A stretch of DNA of 64,000 nt from Tissierella praeacuta DSM 18095 (GTDB taxonomy: Bacteria; Bacillota; Clostridia; Tissierellales; Tissierellaceae). Both the position numbers and the translations under genes were made by a program. The notes beneath the pieces are model-generated. The model worked only from the letters and a program-made list of their open reading frames with translations, was not told the DNA's origin and made no database searches. Of this stretch, positions 37,668 to 46,345 are shown in pieces (position 1 is the first letter of the stretch; every line of letters starts with the position of its first letter). The stretch covers positions 62,001 to 126,000 of the forward strand of contig NZ_FQTY01000003.1 of NCBI RefSeq assembly GCF_900128955.1. The letters run 5' to 3'.

Positions 37668-37708
37668 TAAAATGCTTCTAGACTATTAATAGTCTAGAAG
37701 CATTTTAT
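37667..37708. terminator. Perfect 42-bp palindrome, terminator after the membrane protein gene
   Basis: The left arm ATAAAATGCTTCTAGACTATT is perfectly complementary to the right arm, overlaps the membrane protein stop codon and gives a T-rich right side. Confidence 0.8.
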
Positions 37709-38047
37709 ATTGACATAAAAAGTCAAAGGAGATATACAGGAGAAAAATGGTCTAGACAATCTGAAGAATTACCTATCCATAGAGTTCTTGATTTATCAAT
37801 TTTAGTTTGTAGAGCATTAGAACATTTTAGGGAAGCATATAGATATGATAAATTATATGATACTGAAAACCCTATAATAGACAGAGTTGGATTACAAGGT
37901 GATGCTATGACAGTTTCCATATGTACAGACAATGAAAAGATAGATGAGGATATAAAATTATTTAGTCAGGTTTTAAGTAATGATAGTGAGCTTATTGGTG
38001 AGAGACTTAGAACTTTGTCTAGAATATTAAAAGAGATGGGGTATTAG
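37709..38047 (+). pseudogene. Start-less reading frame of about 112 codons, family not recognised
   Basis: One frame is open from about 37709 to TAG 38045-38047 and has a normal codon pattern: RRYTGEKWSRQSEELPIHRV, LDLSILVCRALEHFREAYRY, DRVGLQGDAMTVSICTDNEK. No ATG, GTG or TTG start with an SD exists, and the palindromic terminator lies immediately before it, so the 5' end seems deleted. The helical, charged sequence could be a regulatory or four-helix protein. It leads within 4 bp into the broken GIY-YIG gene, suggesting an older operon. Confidence 0.5.
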
Positions 38048-38050
38048 TTG

Positions 38051-38347
38051 ATGGATAGGAAAAAAGAGCTAAAGGAACAGTATTTGTAAACCAAATCAGA
38101 TATGGGAATATTTATTATTCGTTCTAATTCAAATAATAAGTATTACATTGAAGCTACTCAGGACTTAAAAATCAGAATGAATAGAGAAATATTTCAGTTA
38201 AAGTGGGGAAGTCATCCAAATAAGGAATTACAAAAGGATTGGGATGACTTTGGTGAAAGCAATTTATATATTCTAGGGTTAGTTAATTTACAACAGGGTA
38301 TCATTATATCTATAAGAGAACATTTGAAGGAGAGATATGATGGCTAA
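38051..38347 (+). pseudogene. GIY-YIG nuclease-family gene with a nonsense codon
   Basis: ATG 38051 begins MDRKKELKEQYL, then a TAA at 38087-38089, then in the same frame TKSDMGIFIIRSNSNNKYYI and EATQDLKIRMNREIFQLKWG, HPNKELQKDWDDFGES. This is the clostridial short GIY-YIG family with a CAA-to-TAA type change at codon 13. Translation could restart at ATG 38102 with no SD in front, giving an 81-residue product missing its first strand. The frame ends overlapping the next gene by 11 bp. Confidence 0.6.
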
Positions 38348-38852
38348 ATTAAATAATGAAAATGTAGATTGGCAAATAGTAAGATACTCTGAAATAATAG
38401 AGCATATTTTGAGAAATTATCATATTAAATTAAAAAAGGAATTGCCAGAAATAGAAAAATTAGTATATACAATATTTAAAGTTCATTTTGAAGATAGTGG
38501 AGATATTTTAGAAAAGGTTCATAGATTATTTGGACAATTAAAGACCATATTAGAATCACATATTATAAAGGAAGAAAGGGCATTATTTTATATGATAATG
38601 GACTATGAAAAGGAGCCTTCAGAAGAGTTATTGGGAGATATAATGAAAATAGTTGAGAATGTGGAAGGTGATAATAAAGAAATAGTTGAACTAATAGAGG
38701 GGATTAACAAGGTTACAAAAAATTATCTAGTTCCATCAACGGGTTGCCCAACCTATGTAAATACCTATAACAAATTAAAAGAAATGGGAGAAGGGTTAAT
38801 AGAGCATATAGCCATAGAGAGCATTATGTTTAATAGATTAAAAAATAAGTAG
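38337..38852 (+). CDS. Hemerythrin-like di-iron protein (RIC/ScdA-type iron-sulfur repair)
   Basis: This 171-residue protein is all helical, with His and Glu spaced as in hemerythrin-like iron-sulfur repair proteins: IIEHILRNYHIKLKKELP, VHRLFGQLKTILESHIIKEE and GLIEHIAIESIMF. It also has the family loop STGCPTYVNTY. RIC/ScdA proteins repair clusters damaged by oxygen or nitric oxide. The usual N-terminal DUF542 domain is absent, giving the short form. GGAG precedes ATG 38337/38340. It overlaps the broken GIY-YIG frame and probably uses an upstream promoter. Confidence 0.68.
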   Translation: MMAKLNNENVDWQIVRYSEIIEHILRNYHIKLKKELPEIEKLVYTIFKVHFEDSGDILEKVHRLFGQLKTILESHIIKEERALFYMIMDYEKEPSEELLGDIMKIVENVEGDNKEIVELIEGINKVTKNYLVPSTGCPTYVNTYNKLKEMGEGLIEHIAIESIMFNRLKNK

Positions 38853-38860
38853 CTTAGATG

Positions 38861-38889
38861 TTGACATGAAAAAATAAATATGATATATA
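38861..38889 (+). promoter_or_regulatory. Vegetative promoter of htpG
   Basis: TTGACA (38861-38866), an exact 17-base spacer and TATATA (38884-38889). It lies 8 bp upstream of the CIRCE element, so HrcA binding would cover the transcription start. Confidence 0.82.
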
Positions 38890-38896
38890 AATATTA

Positions 38897-38923
38897 TTAG
38901 CACTCCAATACTTAGAGTGCTAA
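38897..38923 (+). promoter_or_regulatory. CIRCE operator (HrcA binding site)
   Basis: TTAGCACTC - 9 bases - GAGTGCTAA is a perfect match to the CIRCE consensus, the binding site of the heat-shock repressor HrcA. It is 38 bp before the htpG start. It is unusual in that CIRCE normally sits before groESL and hrcA-grpE-dnaK. Confidence 0.93.
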
Positions 38924-38961
38924 TAATATTTACAATAGTAAAAAGGAAAGGGAAGATATCT

Positions 38962-40839
38962 ATGGAAAAAAAGGAATTTAGGGCAGAGTCCAAGCGTTTG
39001 CTTGATTTAATGGTAAATTCAATCTACACACATAAAGAGATATTTTTAAGAGAACTGATTTCCAATTCATCTGATGCCATTGATAAAATTTATTATAAGG
39101 CTTTAACTGATGAAAATATTAGTTTCAATAAGGATGATTATTATATCAAAATATTTGCTGATAAAGATAATAGGACACTAACCATATCTGATACAGGAAT
39201 TGGAATGTCAAAGGAAGATTTGGAACAAAATCTTGGTGTAATTGCAAATAGTGGTTCATTTGCTTTTAAAAATGAAAATGAATTAAAAGATGGATTTGAT
39301 ATAATTGGTCAATTTGGTGTTGGTTTTTACTCTGCATTTATGGTAGCAGACAAAGTAACAGTTATAAGTAGAACCTTTGGCTCTGATGAAGGATATAAAT
39401 GGGAATCAGAAGGGGCAGAAGGATATACCATAGAGCCTACAGAAAAAGATACTATTGGAACAGATATAATATTAAAAATCAAAGAAAATACAGAAGACGA
39501 GAACTATGATGAATTTTTAGAAGAGTATAGATTAAGAGGAATTATAAAAAAATATTCTGATTTTATTAGATATCCTATTAAAATGGATATTACAAAGAGT
39601 AAATTAAAAGAAGGTTCAGAAGATGAATACGAAGAGTATCAAGAAGAGCAAGTAATAAATAGTATGGTTCCAATCTGGAGGAAGAATAAAAATGAACTAA
39701 CAGAAGAAGATTATAAAAATTTCTATGCAGAAAAGCATTTTGGATTCGATGAACCAATAAAATCAATTCATCTATCTGTTGATGGTGTTGTAAGATATAA
39801 TGCTCTATTATTTATACCAAGTCAAACTCCTTATGATTTTTATACAAAGGAGTATGAAAAAGGACTTGAGCTATATTCCAATGGAGTACTTATTATGAAT
39901 AAATGTGCTGACTTACTTCCAGATTATTTTAGTTTTGTAAAAGGCATAGTGGATTCAGAGGACTTGTCTTTAAATATATCTAGGGAGATATTACAGCATG
40001 ACAGACAGTTAAAATTAATTGCCAAGAAAATTGAAGATAAGATTAAAGATGAATTAAGTCTATTATTAAAAAATGAAAGAGAAAAATATGAAGAATTCTT
40101 TCAGGGTTTTGGTAAGCAATTGAAATTTGGAATTTATAGTGACTTTGGAATGCACAAGGAAGTATTACAAGATTTGCTTATTTTCTATTCTTCAAAGGAA
40201 AAGAAAATGGTTACATTAGATGAGTATGTAAGTAGGATGCCAGAGGAGCAAAAATATATTTACTATGCAGCTGGAGAATCTGTTGAAAGAATTGATAAAT
40301 TACCACAAACTGAATTAGTAAAAGATAAAGGCTATGAAATCCTATATTTCACCGATGATATAGATGAATTTGCAATTAAGATGCTGATGAAATATAAAGA
40401 AAAGGAATTTAAGTCTGTATCATCAGGGGATTTAGGTATAGAATCTGATGAAAATGATCAGGATAATGAAAAGGAAATAGAAGAAAACAAGGATCTATTT
40501 TCATTTATGAAAGAAACCTTATCAGAGAAAGTAAAGGATATTAGACCATCTAAGAGACTTAAGAACTATCCTGTTTGTCTATCCAGTGAAGGAGATCTTT
40601 CAATAGAAATGGAAAAAATTTTAAGTCAAATGCCAGATAGTAACGGTATAAAAGCAAATAAGATATTAGAGATTAATATAAACCATCATGTATTTGATAC
40701 ATTAAAATCTGCCTATGAAAATGATAAGGATAAACTAAAACTTTATACTAATTTATTATATAATCAGGCTTTATTAATAGAAGGATTACCTATAGAAGAC
40801 CCTATTGAATTTACAAATAATATATGTGAACTTATGTAA
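38962..40839 (+). CDS. htpG: Chaperone HtpG (Hsp90)
   Basis: The true start is ATG 38962 (GGAAAGGG upstream), giving 626 residues; an ATG at 38917 would start inside CIRCE. Hsp90 domains are visible: an N-terminal ATPase (about 1-215; [51 protein letters not shown]), a middle domain (about 240-490; [31 protein letters not shown] with the catalytic-loop Arg) and the C-terminal dimerisation domain with an acidic insert near 500-530. It is an ATP-driven folding chaperone. The preceding promoter/CIRCE module predicts heat induction through HrcA. Confidence 0.95.
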   Translation: MEKKEFRAESKRLLDLMVNSIYTHKEIFLRELISNSSDAIDKIYYKALTDENISFNKDDYYIKIFADKDNRTLTISDTGIGMSKEDLEQNLGVIANSGSFAFKNENELKDGFDIIGQFGVGFYSAFMVADKVTVISRTFGSDEGYKWESEGAEGYTIEPTEKDTIGTDIILKIKENTEDENYDEFLEEYRLRGIIKKYSDFIRYPIKMDITKSKLKEGSEDEYEEYQEEQVINSMVPIWRKNKNELTEEDYKNFYAEKHFGFDEPIKSIHLSVDGVVRYNALLFIPSQTPYDFYTKEYEKGLELYSNGVLIMNKCADLLPDYFSFVKGIVDSEDLSLNISREILQHDRQLKLIAKKIEDKIKDELSLLLKNEREKYEEFFQGFGKQLKFGIYSDFGMHKEVLQDLLIFYSSKEKKMVTLDEYVSRMPEEQKYIYYAAGESVERIDKLPQTELVKDKGYEILYFTDDIDEFAIKMLMKYKEKEFKSVSSGDLGIESDENDQDNEKEIEENKDLFSFMKETLSEKVKDIRPSKRLKNYPVCLSSEGDLSIEMEKILSQMPDSNGIKANKILEININHHVFDTLKSAYENDKDKLKLYTNLLYNQALLIEGLPIEDPIEFTNNICELM

Positions 40840-40845
40840 TATTAA

Positions 40846-40882
40846 GGGGCGGTTTTGAGATGGACCGCTCCTGTTGTTTTTG
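40846..40882 (+). terminator. htpG terminator
   Basis: GGGGCGGT (40847-40854) pairs with ACCGCTCC (40864-40871, one G-T pair) and is followed by TGTTGTTTTT. It is placed directly after the htpG stop. Confidence 0.65.
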
Positions 40883-40895
40883 AAAGGAGAAAAGT

Positions 40896-42362
40896 ATGAA
40901 GATATTAATACCAATTATTGTTGGCGCTACTATAGGATATTTTACAAATTGGCTTGCCATAAAAATGTTATTTAGACCCCATTATGAAAAGAAAATAATG
41001 GGAGTAAAGGTACCATTTACACCAGGGCTTATACCTAAAGAAAGACATAGAATAGCTAAAAGTATAGGGGAAACAGTAGGAGTTTATTTATTATCACCTG
41101 AAACCATAGTTGAATCCCTATCTAATGAAAATAAGGATAAAGAAATTAGGCTATGGTTAGAGGACAGGGTAAGTAAATTAAAAAAAAGTAATCACTCAAT
41201 AAAAGAAATTTTATTTAATTTATTAAATGAAAATTATCATAGCTTTATAGAGAGGATAGAAAATAGTTTTAGGGGTATAATTATTTCTCAGATTAGAGGG
41301 AAGCATATTAAATCCACGATATTTAAATTAGTTGAAGATAAAATAAATGATATTAATTCCGAAGAGGTATATAGGGCAGTAGATGAAAGGCTAAAAGAAA
41401 TATTATTGCAGCTATCTAATTCTCATGAGTTAAAGGATGGATTAGCAAATAAGCTAGAATTAAAGCTAAAGGAATTTACTGAAGATGAGAGAAAGATATG
41501 TGAATTAATTCCTAAGGATATATTAATCTCAATAGACAAATATATTGATGAAAATGGGAATCACATAGGAAATAGTATAAAAGATGGATTTAAAGATCCT
41601 AATATCCAAATAAAAATTAAGAATTCAATTTCAGATTTAGTTTTTCAAAATGTAAATAAGCTAATAGCAGCCTTTATTAGCCCGGATTTAATTTCTGATA
41701 AAGTGTTTAATATGATTGAAAAATATATAGAAAGTGAAGAAGCTAATGATAGTATAATTATGATAGTTAAGTCTTCTATCCATAAGTTATTAGAATCTAA
41801 GACTTCGGAAATAGCAAAAAGTCTAACAAACAGTATGGATAATGAAATGCCAATGAAAAGTATAGATGTTTTGCTTAAATATATTTTTAATAAAGAAAAT
41901 TATAATATCCTGTTAGAAACAATACAGTATAAATTAAAAGATTCAGAGTTAGATACTAAGGAGAAGATTATAAACTATTTAAATAGGAATATAGATACAA
42001 TATTAAATTCAGATAAACTGGAAGAAAGCATATCTATTTTTACTAAAGATATAATTGAACAATTTTTAAATAAGCCAATGTCTTTTATAGGTGAAAAAAT
42101 AGATGAAGATACATTTGTGAATGTTTATGATTTTGTTAGAACTATTTTTGATAAATTTGCTATACATGAGCTTCCTCGTATTATTGAAATTTTTCATGTA
42201 TCAAAGATTGTTGAGGATAAGATTAATAGTTTTGATGTAGATTTTGCAGAAGACCTAATTTTAGAAATAGCTAATAAAGAATTAAAGGCTATTACATGGT
42301 TAGGTGCTCTTCTGGGAGGTATATTAGGTCTATTGTCCCCTTTAATTCAAATGTTATATTAA
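40896..42362 (+). CDS. DUF445-family membrane protein
   Basis: This 488-residue protein has an N-terminal membrane span (about 1-20) containing GATIGYFTNWLAIKMLF, then RPHYEKKIMGVKVPFTPGLIPKER-like text (the DUF445 hallmark PFTPGLIPK) and a long helical cytoplasmic region rich in Lys/Glu/Ile. A final membrane span (about 468-487) follows. This matches the YheB/YtnM-type DUF445 family found in Firmicutes; the function is not settled, with suggested roles in spore or membrane organisation. AAAGGAG precedes the ATG. It is downstream of htpG but separated by a terminator. Confidence 0.82.
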   Translation: MKILIPIIVGATIGYFTNWLAIKMLFRPHYEKKIMGVKVPFTPGLIPKERHRIAKSIGETVGVYLLSPETIVESLSNENKDKEIRLWLEDRVSKLKKSNHSIKEILFNLLNENYHSFIERIENSFRGIIISQIRGKHIKSTIFKLVEDKINDINSEEVYRAVDERLKEILLQLSNSHELKDGLANKLELKLKEFTEDERKICELIPKDILISIDKYIDENGNHIGNSIKDGFKDPNIQIKIKNSISDLVFQNVNKLIAAFISPDLISDKVFNMIEKYIESEEANDSIIMIVKSSIHKLLESKTSEIAKSLTNSMDNEMPMKSIDVLLKYIFNKENYNILLETIQYKLKDSELDTKEKIINYLNRNIDTILNSDKLEESISIFTKDIIEQFLNKPMSFIGEKIDEDTFVNVYDFVRTIFDKFAIHELPRIIEIFHVSKIVEDKINSFDVDFAEDLILEIANKELKAITWLGALLGGILGLLSPLIQMLY

Positions 42363-42401
42363 GATAATTTAATTTGATTTTTAATATAATATTTGGTAGA
42401 T

Positions 42402-42449
42402 TTAATATATATAGTATGTAAACTTGCATATACATACTATATATAGTTG
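42402..42449 (+). promoter_or_regulatory. Paired NrdR-like boxes upstream of nrdJ
   Basis: Two 16-bp boxes resemble the NrdR consensus ACACTATATATAGTGT: TTAATATATATAGTAT (42402-42417) and ATACTATATATAGTTG (42434-42449), separated by 16 bp so that they lie on the same helix face. They also form a 15-bp perfect inverted repeat (42406-42420 with 42431-42445). They are 80-130 bp before a ribonucleotide reductase gene, the usual place for NrdR repression sites. The match to consensus is good but not perfect. Confidence 0.75.
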
Positions 42450-42530
42450 ATATGAAAGAATAGTTAATGATCAAAAATAAATAATCATGAAATAAGTGAA
42501 TAGTTATTCACTATATTAAGGGGGAACATT

Positions 42531-44663
42531 ATGTTAAATGTAGAAAAGCGAAATGGGAATATAGTTCCATTTGAAGAGGAAAAGATTGTAAATGCTATTA
42601 AAAAGGCTATGGCAGAAACGGAATTAGGTGTTGATGAAGGACTAGCTAAAGAAATTGCTAATAAAGCTTTTATAGATTTTAATAAACTAGAGATTGTAAA
42701 TATAGAAAAAATTCAAGATTTTGTAGAGATAGAGCTTATGAAATCAAGACCAGATGTAGCAAAAGTTTATATTATATACAGAGAAGAAAGAGCTAAGTTA
42801 AGAGAACAAGGATGGACAATGTCAGATCTTCAAAGGGATATATATGAAAAGAAATATCGATTTGAAAATGAGTCTTTTGAAGGGTTTATAACTAGAGTCA
42901 GTGGCGGTAACAATGCTATTAAAAAGGCTATAAAAGATAAAAAATTTATGCCAGCAGGACGTATTTTAGCTGGTAGAGGGTTAAACAAGTTTGGAAGAAA
43001 GATTACTCTATCAAATTGTTATGTAATGCCAAAGGTTGAAGATAATATAGAATCTATATTTGATACTGCAAAATATTTGGCAAGGACTTATTCTTATGGC
43101 GGTGGAGTAGGTTTAGCTATTTCAAAGCTAAGACCAAAAGGTTCTAGAGTAAATAATGCAGCAAATACCACAACAGGTGCTGTTTCTTTTATGGATTTAT
43201 TTTCTATGGTAACAGGACTTATTGGAATGAGAGGCAGACGTGGTGCTTTAATGCTGAATATGGACTGCAATCATCCTGATATAGAGGATTTTATTGATGT
43301 GAAGAATGATTTATCTAGAGTTAACTACGCAAATATATCTGTGAATATAGATGATGAGTTTATGAATGCAGTAAAAAATGATGAAGAATACAATCTATAC
43401 TTTAAAGTTGAAGCAACAGGAGAAGAAATTAGCAAGAAAGTAAATGCTAGAGAGTTATTTAAAAAATTAGCTAAGAATAATTGGAATATGGCTGAACCAG
43501 GAATATTATTTACAAATAAAATAAATTCTTGGCATTTAATGAGTGAAGACAAGGATTTTGAATTTGCTGGAGTTAATCCATGTGCAGAAGAAACTCTTCC
43601 GGCCTTTGGCAGTTGTAATTTATCCTCTATCAATTTATCAGAATTTGTAAAAAATCCATTTACAAAATATGCATATTTTGAATATGAAAAATTTGGACAA
43701 ATGGTAAGAGATGGTGTTATTTATTTAAATGAAGTATTAGATGAAAATATGGATTTGCATCCATTAGAAGCACAAAGAGAAATGTCGAGGGAATTAAGAC
43801 AAATTGGACTTGGAATTATGGGATTAGCAGATATGTTCATTAAACTAGGAATAAAATATGGAAGTCAGGAGTCTATTTCTGTAATTCACAAAATAGGTCA
43901 TACTATGATTAATGAGGCTTTAAGGCAATCAGCTTTAATGGCTAAGGAACATGGTACATTCCCTAAGTATAAAAAGGAAGCAGTTCTTAATTCACCTTTT
44001 CTTTTAGCAAACGCAACTGATGATGTATTGACATTAATTAAAGAATATGGACTTAGAAATAGTCAATTATTAACTATACCACCTACAGGAAGTATTTCAA
44101 CTTTAATAGGTTGTAGTAATGGTGTTGAACCAATATTCCAAGTATCTTATACTAGAAAATCAGAATCCCTTCATAATACTGACACTTATTATAAGGTATT
44201 TACACCTATTGTTAAAGACTATATGGATAGAAACAATATTTCTCGTGAAGAAGATTTGCCAGATTTCTTCATCACAACTTCAAATTTAAATTATAAAGAC
44301 AGAATTGACGTTCAGGCAGCATGGCAACAATATATTGATGCCAGTATTTCATCAACAGTTAATGTACCTAATGAATTTACAGTTGAAGAAGTTGAAGAAC
44401 TTTATTTATATGCTTGGGAAAGAGGACTAAAAGGAGTTACTATTTATCGTGATGGTTGTGCAAGATCTGGTATACTTATTACAGATAAGCCAAAGGAAAG
44501 TAGATTAGATAGGATAGATGAATTAAAAAATGAGTTAAATAAATTAGCAGCAGAACAAGTAAAGGAAAATCCGGAAATTTGTCCAATTTGTGGGGGAGCT
44601 ATGATGCATAGTGGTGGATGTTCTGAGTGTCAAGATTGTGGATATAGTCCATGTTCATTTTAA
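42531..44663 (+). CDS. nrdJ: Adenosylcobalamin-dependent (class II) ribonucleotide reductase
   Basis: This 710-residue protein has an N-terminal ATP-cone (about 3-90; VEKRNGNIVPFEEEKIVNAI), the ten-stranded reductase barrel (GRILAGRG; SNCYVMP with an active-site Cys; NPCAEETLPAFGSCNLSSIN) and the PPTGSIS motif. A C-terminal Cys-rich tail (CPICGGAMMHSGGCSECQDC) carries redox-active and zinc-ribbon-like cysteines. It makes deoxyribonucleotides using vitamin B12 instead of oxygen or a glycyl radical, so it works with or without air. GGGGGA precedes the ATG. Regulation by NrdR (and nucleotide levels through the ATP-cone) is predicted from the paired upstream boxes. Confidence 0.93.
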   Translation: MLNVEKRNGNIVPFEEEKIVNAIKKAMAETELGVDEGLAKEIANKAFIDFNKLEIVNIEKIQDFVEIELMKSRPDVAKVYIIYREERAKLREQGWTMSDLQRDIYEKKYRFENESFEGFITRVSGGNNAIKKAIKDKKFMPAGRILAGRGLNKFGRKITLSNCYVMPKVEDNIESIFDTAKYLARTYSYGGGVGLAISKLRPKGSRVNNAANTTTGAVSFMDLFSMVTGLIGMRGRRGALMLNMDCNHPDIEDFIDVKNDLSRVNYANISVNIDDEFMNAVKNDEEYNLYFKVEATGEEISKKVNARELFKKLAKNNWNMAEPGILFTNKINSWHLMSEDKDFEFAGVNPCAEETLPAFGSCNLSSINLSEFVKNPFTKYAYFEYEKFGQMVRDGVIYLNEVLDENMDLHPLEAQREMSRELRQIGLGIMGLADMFIKLGIKYGSQESISVIHKIGHTMINEALRQSALMAKEHGTFPKYKKEAVLNSPFLLANATDDVLTLIKEYGLRNSQLLTIPPTGSISTLIGCSNGVEPIFQVSYTRKSESLHNTDTYYKVFTPIVKDYMDRNNISREEDLPDFFITTSNLNYKDRIDVQAAWQQYIDASISSTVNVPNEFTVEEVEELYLYAWERGLKGVTIYRDGCARSGILITDKPKESRLDRIDELKNELNKLAAEQVKENPEICPICGGAMMHSGGCSECQDCGYSPCSF

Positions 44664-44670
44664 TATTGAA

Positions 44671-44710
44671 TTGCGATAGATAAAAGATTTATCTATCGCA
44701 ATATTTTTTT
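44671..44710 (+). terminator. nrdJ terminator
   Basis: TTGCGATAGATAA (44671-44683) pairs perfectly over 13 bp with 44689-44701, and a run of T follows. Confidence 0.88.
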
Positions 44711-44768
44711 AGTGAAAACTTTATCATAATAGGATATAATAGAAAAAAAAGAATAGGAAGTGATTTAA

Positions 44769-45182
44769 GTGCAAGATGAATTAGGAAATCTATTAAAAAA
44801 ATTAGAAAAGGCAATGAAAAACTTTATTTTATGGATAGAGATTTTATTGGCAGCTTTTATTATTGTTACAGTAATTTTAAGTGGAAAGGATATAATTGTT
44901 CTTATTCATAAGGTTTTTATGACGGAAGCTAGTGCGTCCTATGAAATATTACAAGGATTGTTAACTCACATACTATTGCTTGTTGTTGGATTAGAGCTTG
45001 CACTTATGCTAATAACTCATTCAGCAGGCAATGTTCTTGAAGTAATATTGTATGCCATTGCAAGAAAAATGTTAATTAGCAGTTCAAATACTATGGATAT
45101 ACTTTTAGGTGTTATATCATTAGCTATTATATTTGCAGTTGATAAGTATTTACACACAAGGGATGTTAAGAGGTTGTTTTAA
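44769..45182 (+). CDS. PsiE-like small membrane protein
   Basis: This 137-residue protein has four membrane spans (about 18-38, 62-82, 88-104, 108-124) after an amphipathic start; VVGLELALMLITHSAGNVLEVILYAIARKML is divided by a short loop. The layout and sequence fit the phosphate-starvation-inducible PsiE family, whose function is not known. The start codon is GTG with AGGAAG-type SD. It stands alone between the nrdJ and FMN-oxidase terminators. Confidence 0.6.
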   Translation: MQDELGNLLKKLEKAMKNFILWIEILLAAFIIVTVILSGKDIIVLIHKVFMTEASASYEILQGLLTHILLLVVGLELALMLITHSAGNVLEVILYAIARKMLISSSNTMDILLGVISLAIIFAVDKYLHTRDVKRLF

Positions 45183-45282
45183 AGAGTACCAGTTAAAAAA
45201 ATATCCATCAGATTAACTATTACCCATCTCTTAGAGGTGCTACAATTATGGTTTCTGGTGGGTGGAATTATCTACGGGAAGA

Positions 45283-45315
45283 GTAATTAAGACGGGAAGA
45301 TCCCGTCTTAATTAC
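45283..45315. terminator. Terminator for the FMN oxidase gene
   Basis: A perfect 15-bp stem (GTAATTAAGACGGGA, 45283-45297, with 45301-45315) with a 3-base loop overlaps the stop of the minus-strand FMN enzyme gene. Confidence 0.72.
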
Positions 45316-46343
45316 CATTCAATAGAAATCATAGAATTATCTATTGAATTTAAGTTCTTAGCACCAGTTAATATCATTGTTTGAATTAGTTGGTTTTTCA
45401 TGTTTTCTATTATTAATGAAACCCCTTCTCTATATCCGCCATATGCACCAAAGACTATAGGTCTGCCAATTAAAACAGCGTCTGCTCCTAGGGCAATCAT
45501 TTTAAAAACATCTATTCCTGAACGGACTCCACCATCAACAAGAATCATTATTTTTCCTTTAACGGCTTCTGCTATTTCAGGTAGTACTTTTGCTGTGGAT
45601 TGAGTATGGTCTAGTACCCTGCCTCCATGATTTGAAACAACTATAGCCTTAGCTCCAGCTTCTACTGCTAGAATTGCTTCATCTTTTGTCATTATGCCCT
45701 TTAAAATAAAAGGAAGGTTAGTAGAATGAATGATTTCCTTTAATTCATCTACAGTTTTAGGACTAACGGGAGCACCTTGTAATGCCATTGTGATTAATCC
45801 AGCACCATCAATATCCATTCCTGCAGCAATAGTATTTATATTTTCTGCTTTCTTTATAGATTCTATGACAATACTATTTTCCTTAGGCTTTAATATTCCA
45901 ACACCTTTACCATTTACTTCTTTAAGAATTTCCAATCCAGTTTCATAAAAAGTAGGATTAGCTGAGTCGCCAATCATGGCAATAGTCCCAGCATCTATAC
46001 TACCATTTACTACACTAGATATATATTTTTCTTCTGTTAAGGCATTACCCATATTAAAAGATGTACCTGTAATAGGAGCACTAATTATTGGCACTTCCAG
46101 TTGTGTATTAAAAAAATTAAACTTTAAATCAGGTTTTTTTGCATCGTGAATAGTTTTTAATTTTATCTTTACTTTACTCAAATCTTCAACATTAGATTTA
46201 AAAGAGGAACCTGTTAAATGTCCACCCATACCAGGGACTTCTCCTGCACAAGCTAATCCATTACATATGGGACATACTCTACAATATCCTTTTAGGTTTT
46301 CTCTTGCTATATTTCTAATTTCCTTTAAATCCATATATTTCAC
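45312..46343 (-). CDS. FMN-dependent alpha-hydroxyacid dehydrogenase/oxidase family protein
   Basis: This 343-residue TIM-barrel flavoprotein has the family FMN sites AKAIVVSNHGGRVLDHTQST (catalytic His with Arg), LVDGGVRSGIDVFKMIALGA and LIGRPIVFGAYGG. An N-terminal Cys-rich segment, YCRVCPICNGLACAGEVPGM, replaces the usual N-terminal extension and is a feature of clostridial members; it may carry a metal or disulfide. Classical relatives oxidise lactate or glycolate, but whether this form does is unknown. It is 2 bp after an M20 peptidase on the same strand and probably shares its operon. Confidence 0.83.
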   Translation of the reverse strand: MKYMDLKEIRNIARENLKGYCRVCPICNGLACAGEVPGMGGHLTGSSFKSNVEDLSKVKIKLKTIHDAKKPDLKFNFFNTQLEVPIISAPITGTSFNMGNALTEEKYISSVVNGSIDAGTIAMIGDSANPTFYETGLEILKEVNGKGVGILKPKENSIVIESIKKAENINTIAAGMDIDGAGLITMALQGAPVSPKTVDELKEIIHSTNLPFILKGIMTKDEAILAVEAGAKAIVVSNHGGRVLDHTQSTAKVLPEIAEAVKGKIMILVDGGVRSGIDVFKMIALGADAVLIGRPIVFGAYGGYREGVSLIIENMKNQLIQTMILTGAKNLNSIDNSMISIEW

Positions 46344-46345
46344 CT

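Noticed and set aside
38917-38961. Upstream ATG giving a longer HtpG N-terminus
   Set aside because: It would start inside the CIRCE element and add residues absent from Hsp90 proteins; ATG 38962 has a ribosome site.
42406-42445. The perfect inverted repeat before nrdJ as a terminator of the DUF445 gene
   Set aside because: The loop side and flanks have no T-run, and the two halves fit the NrdR box consensus with correct spacing, so an operator is the better explanation.
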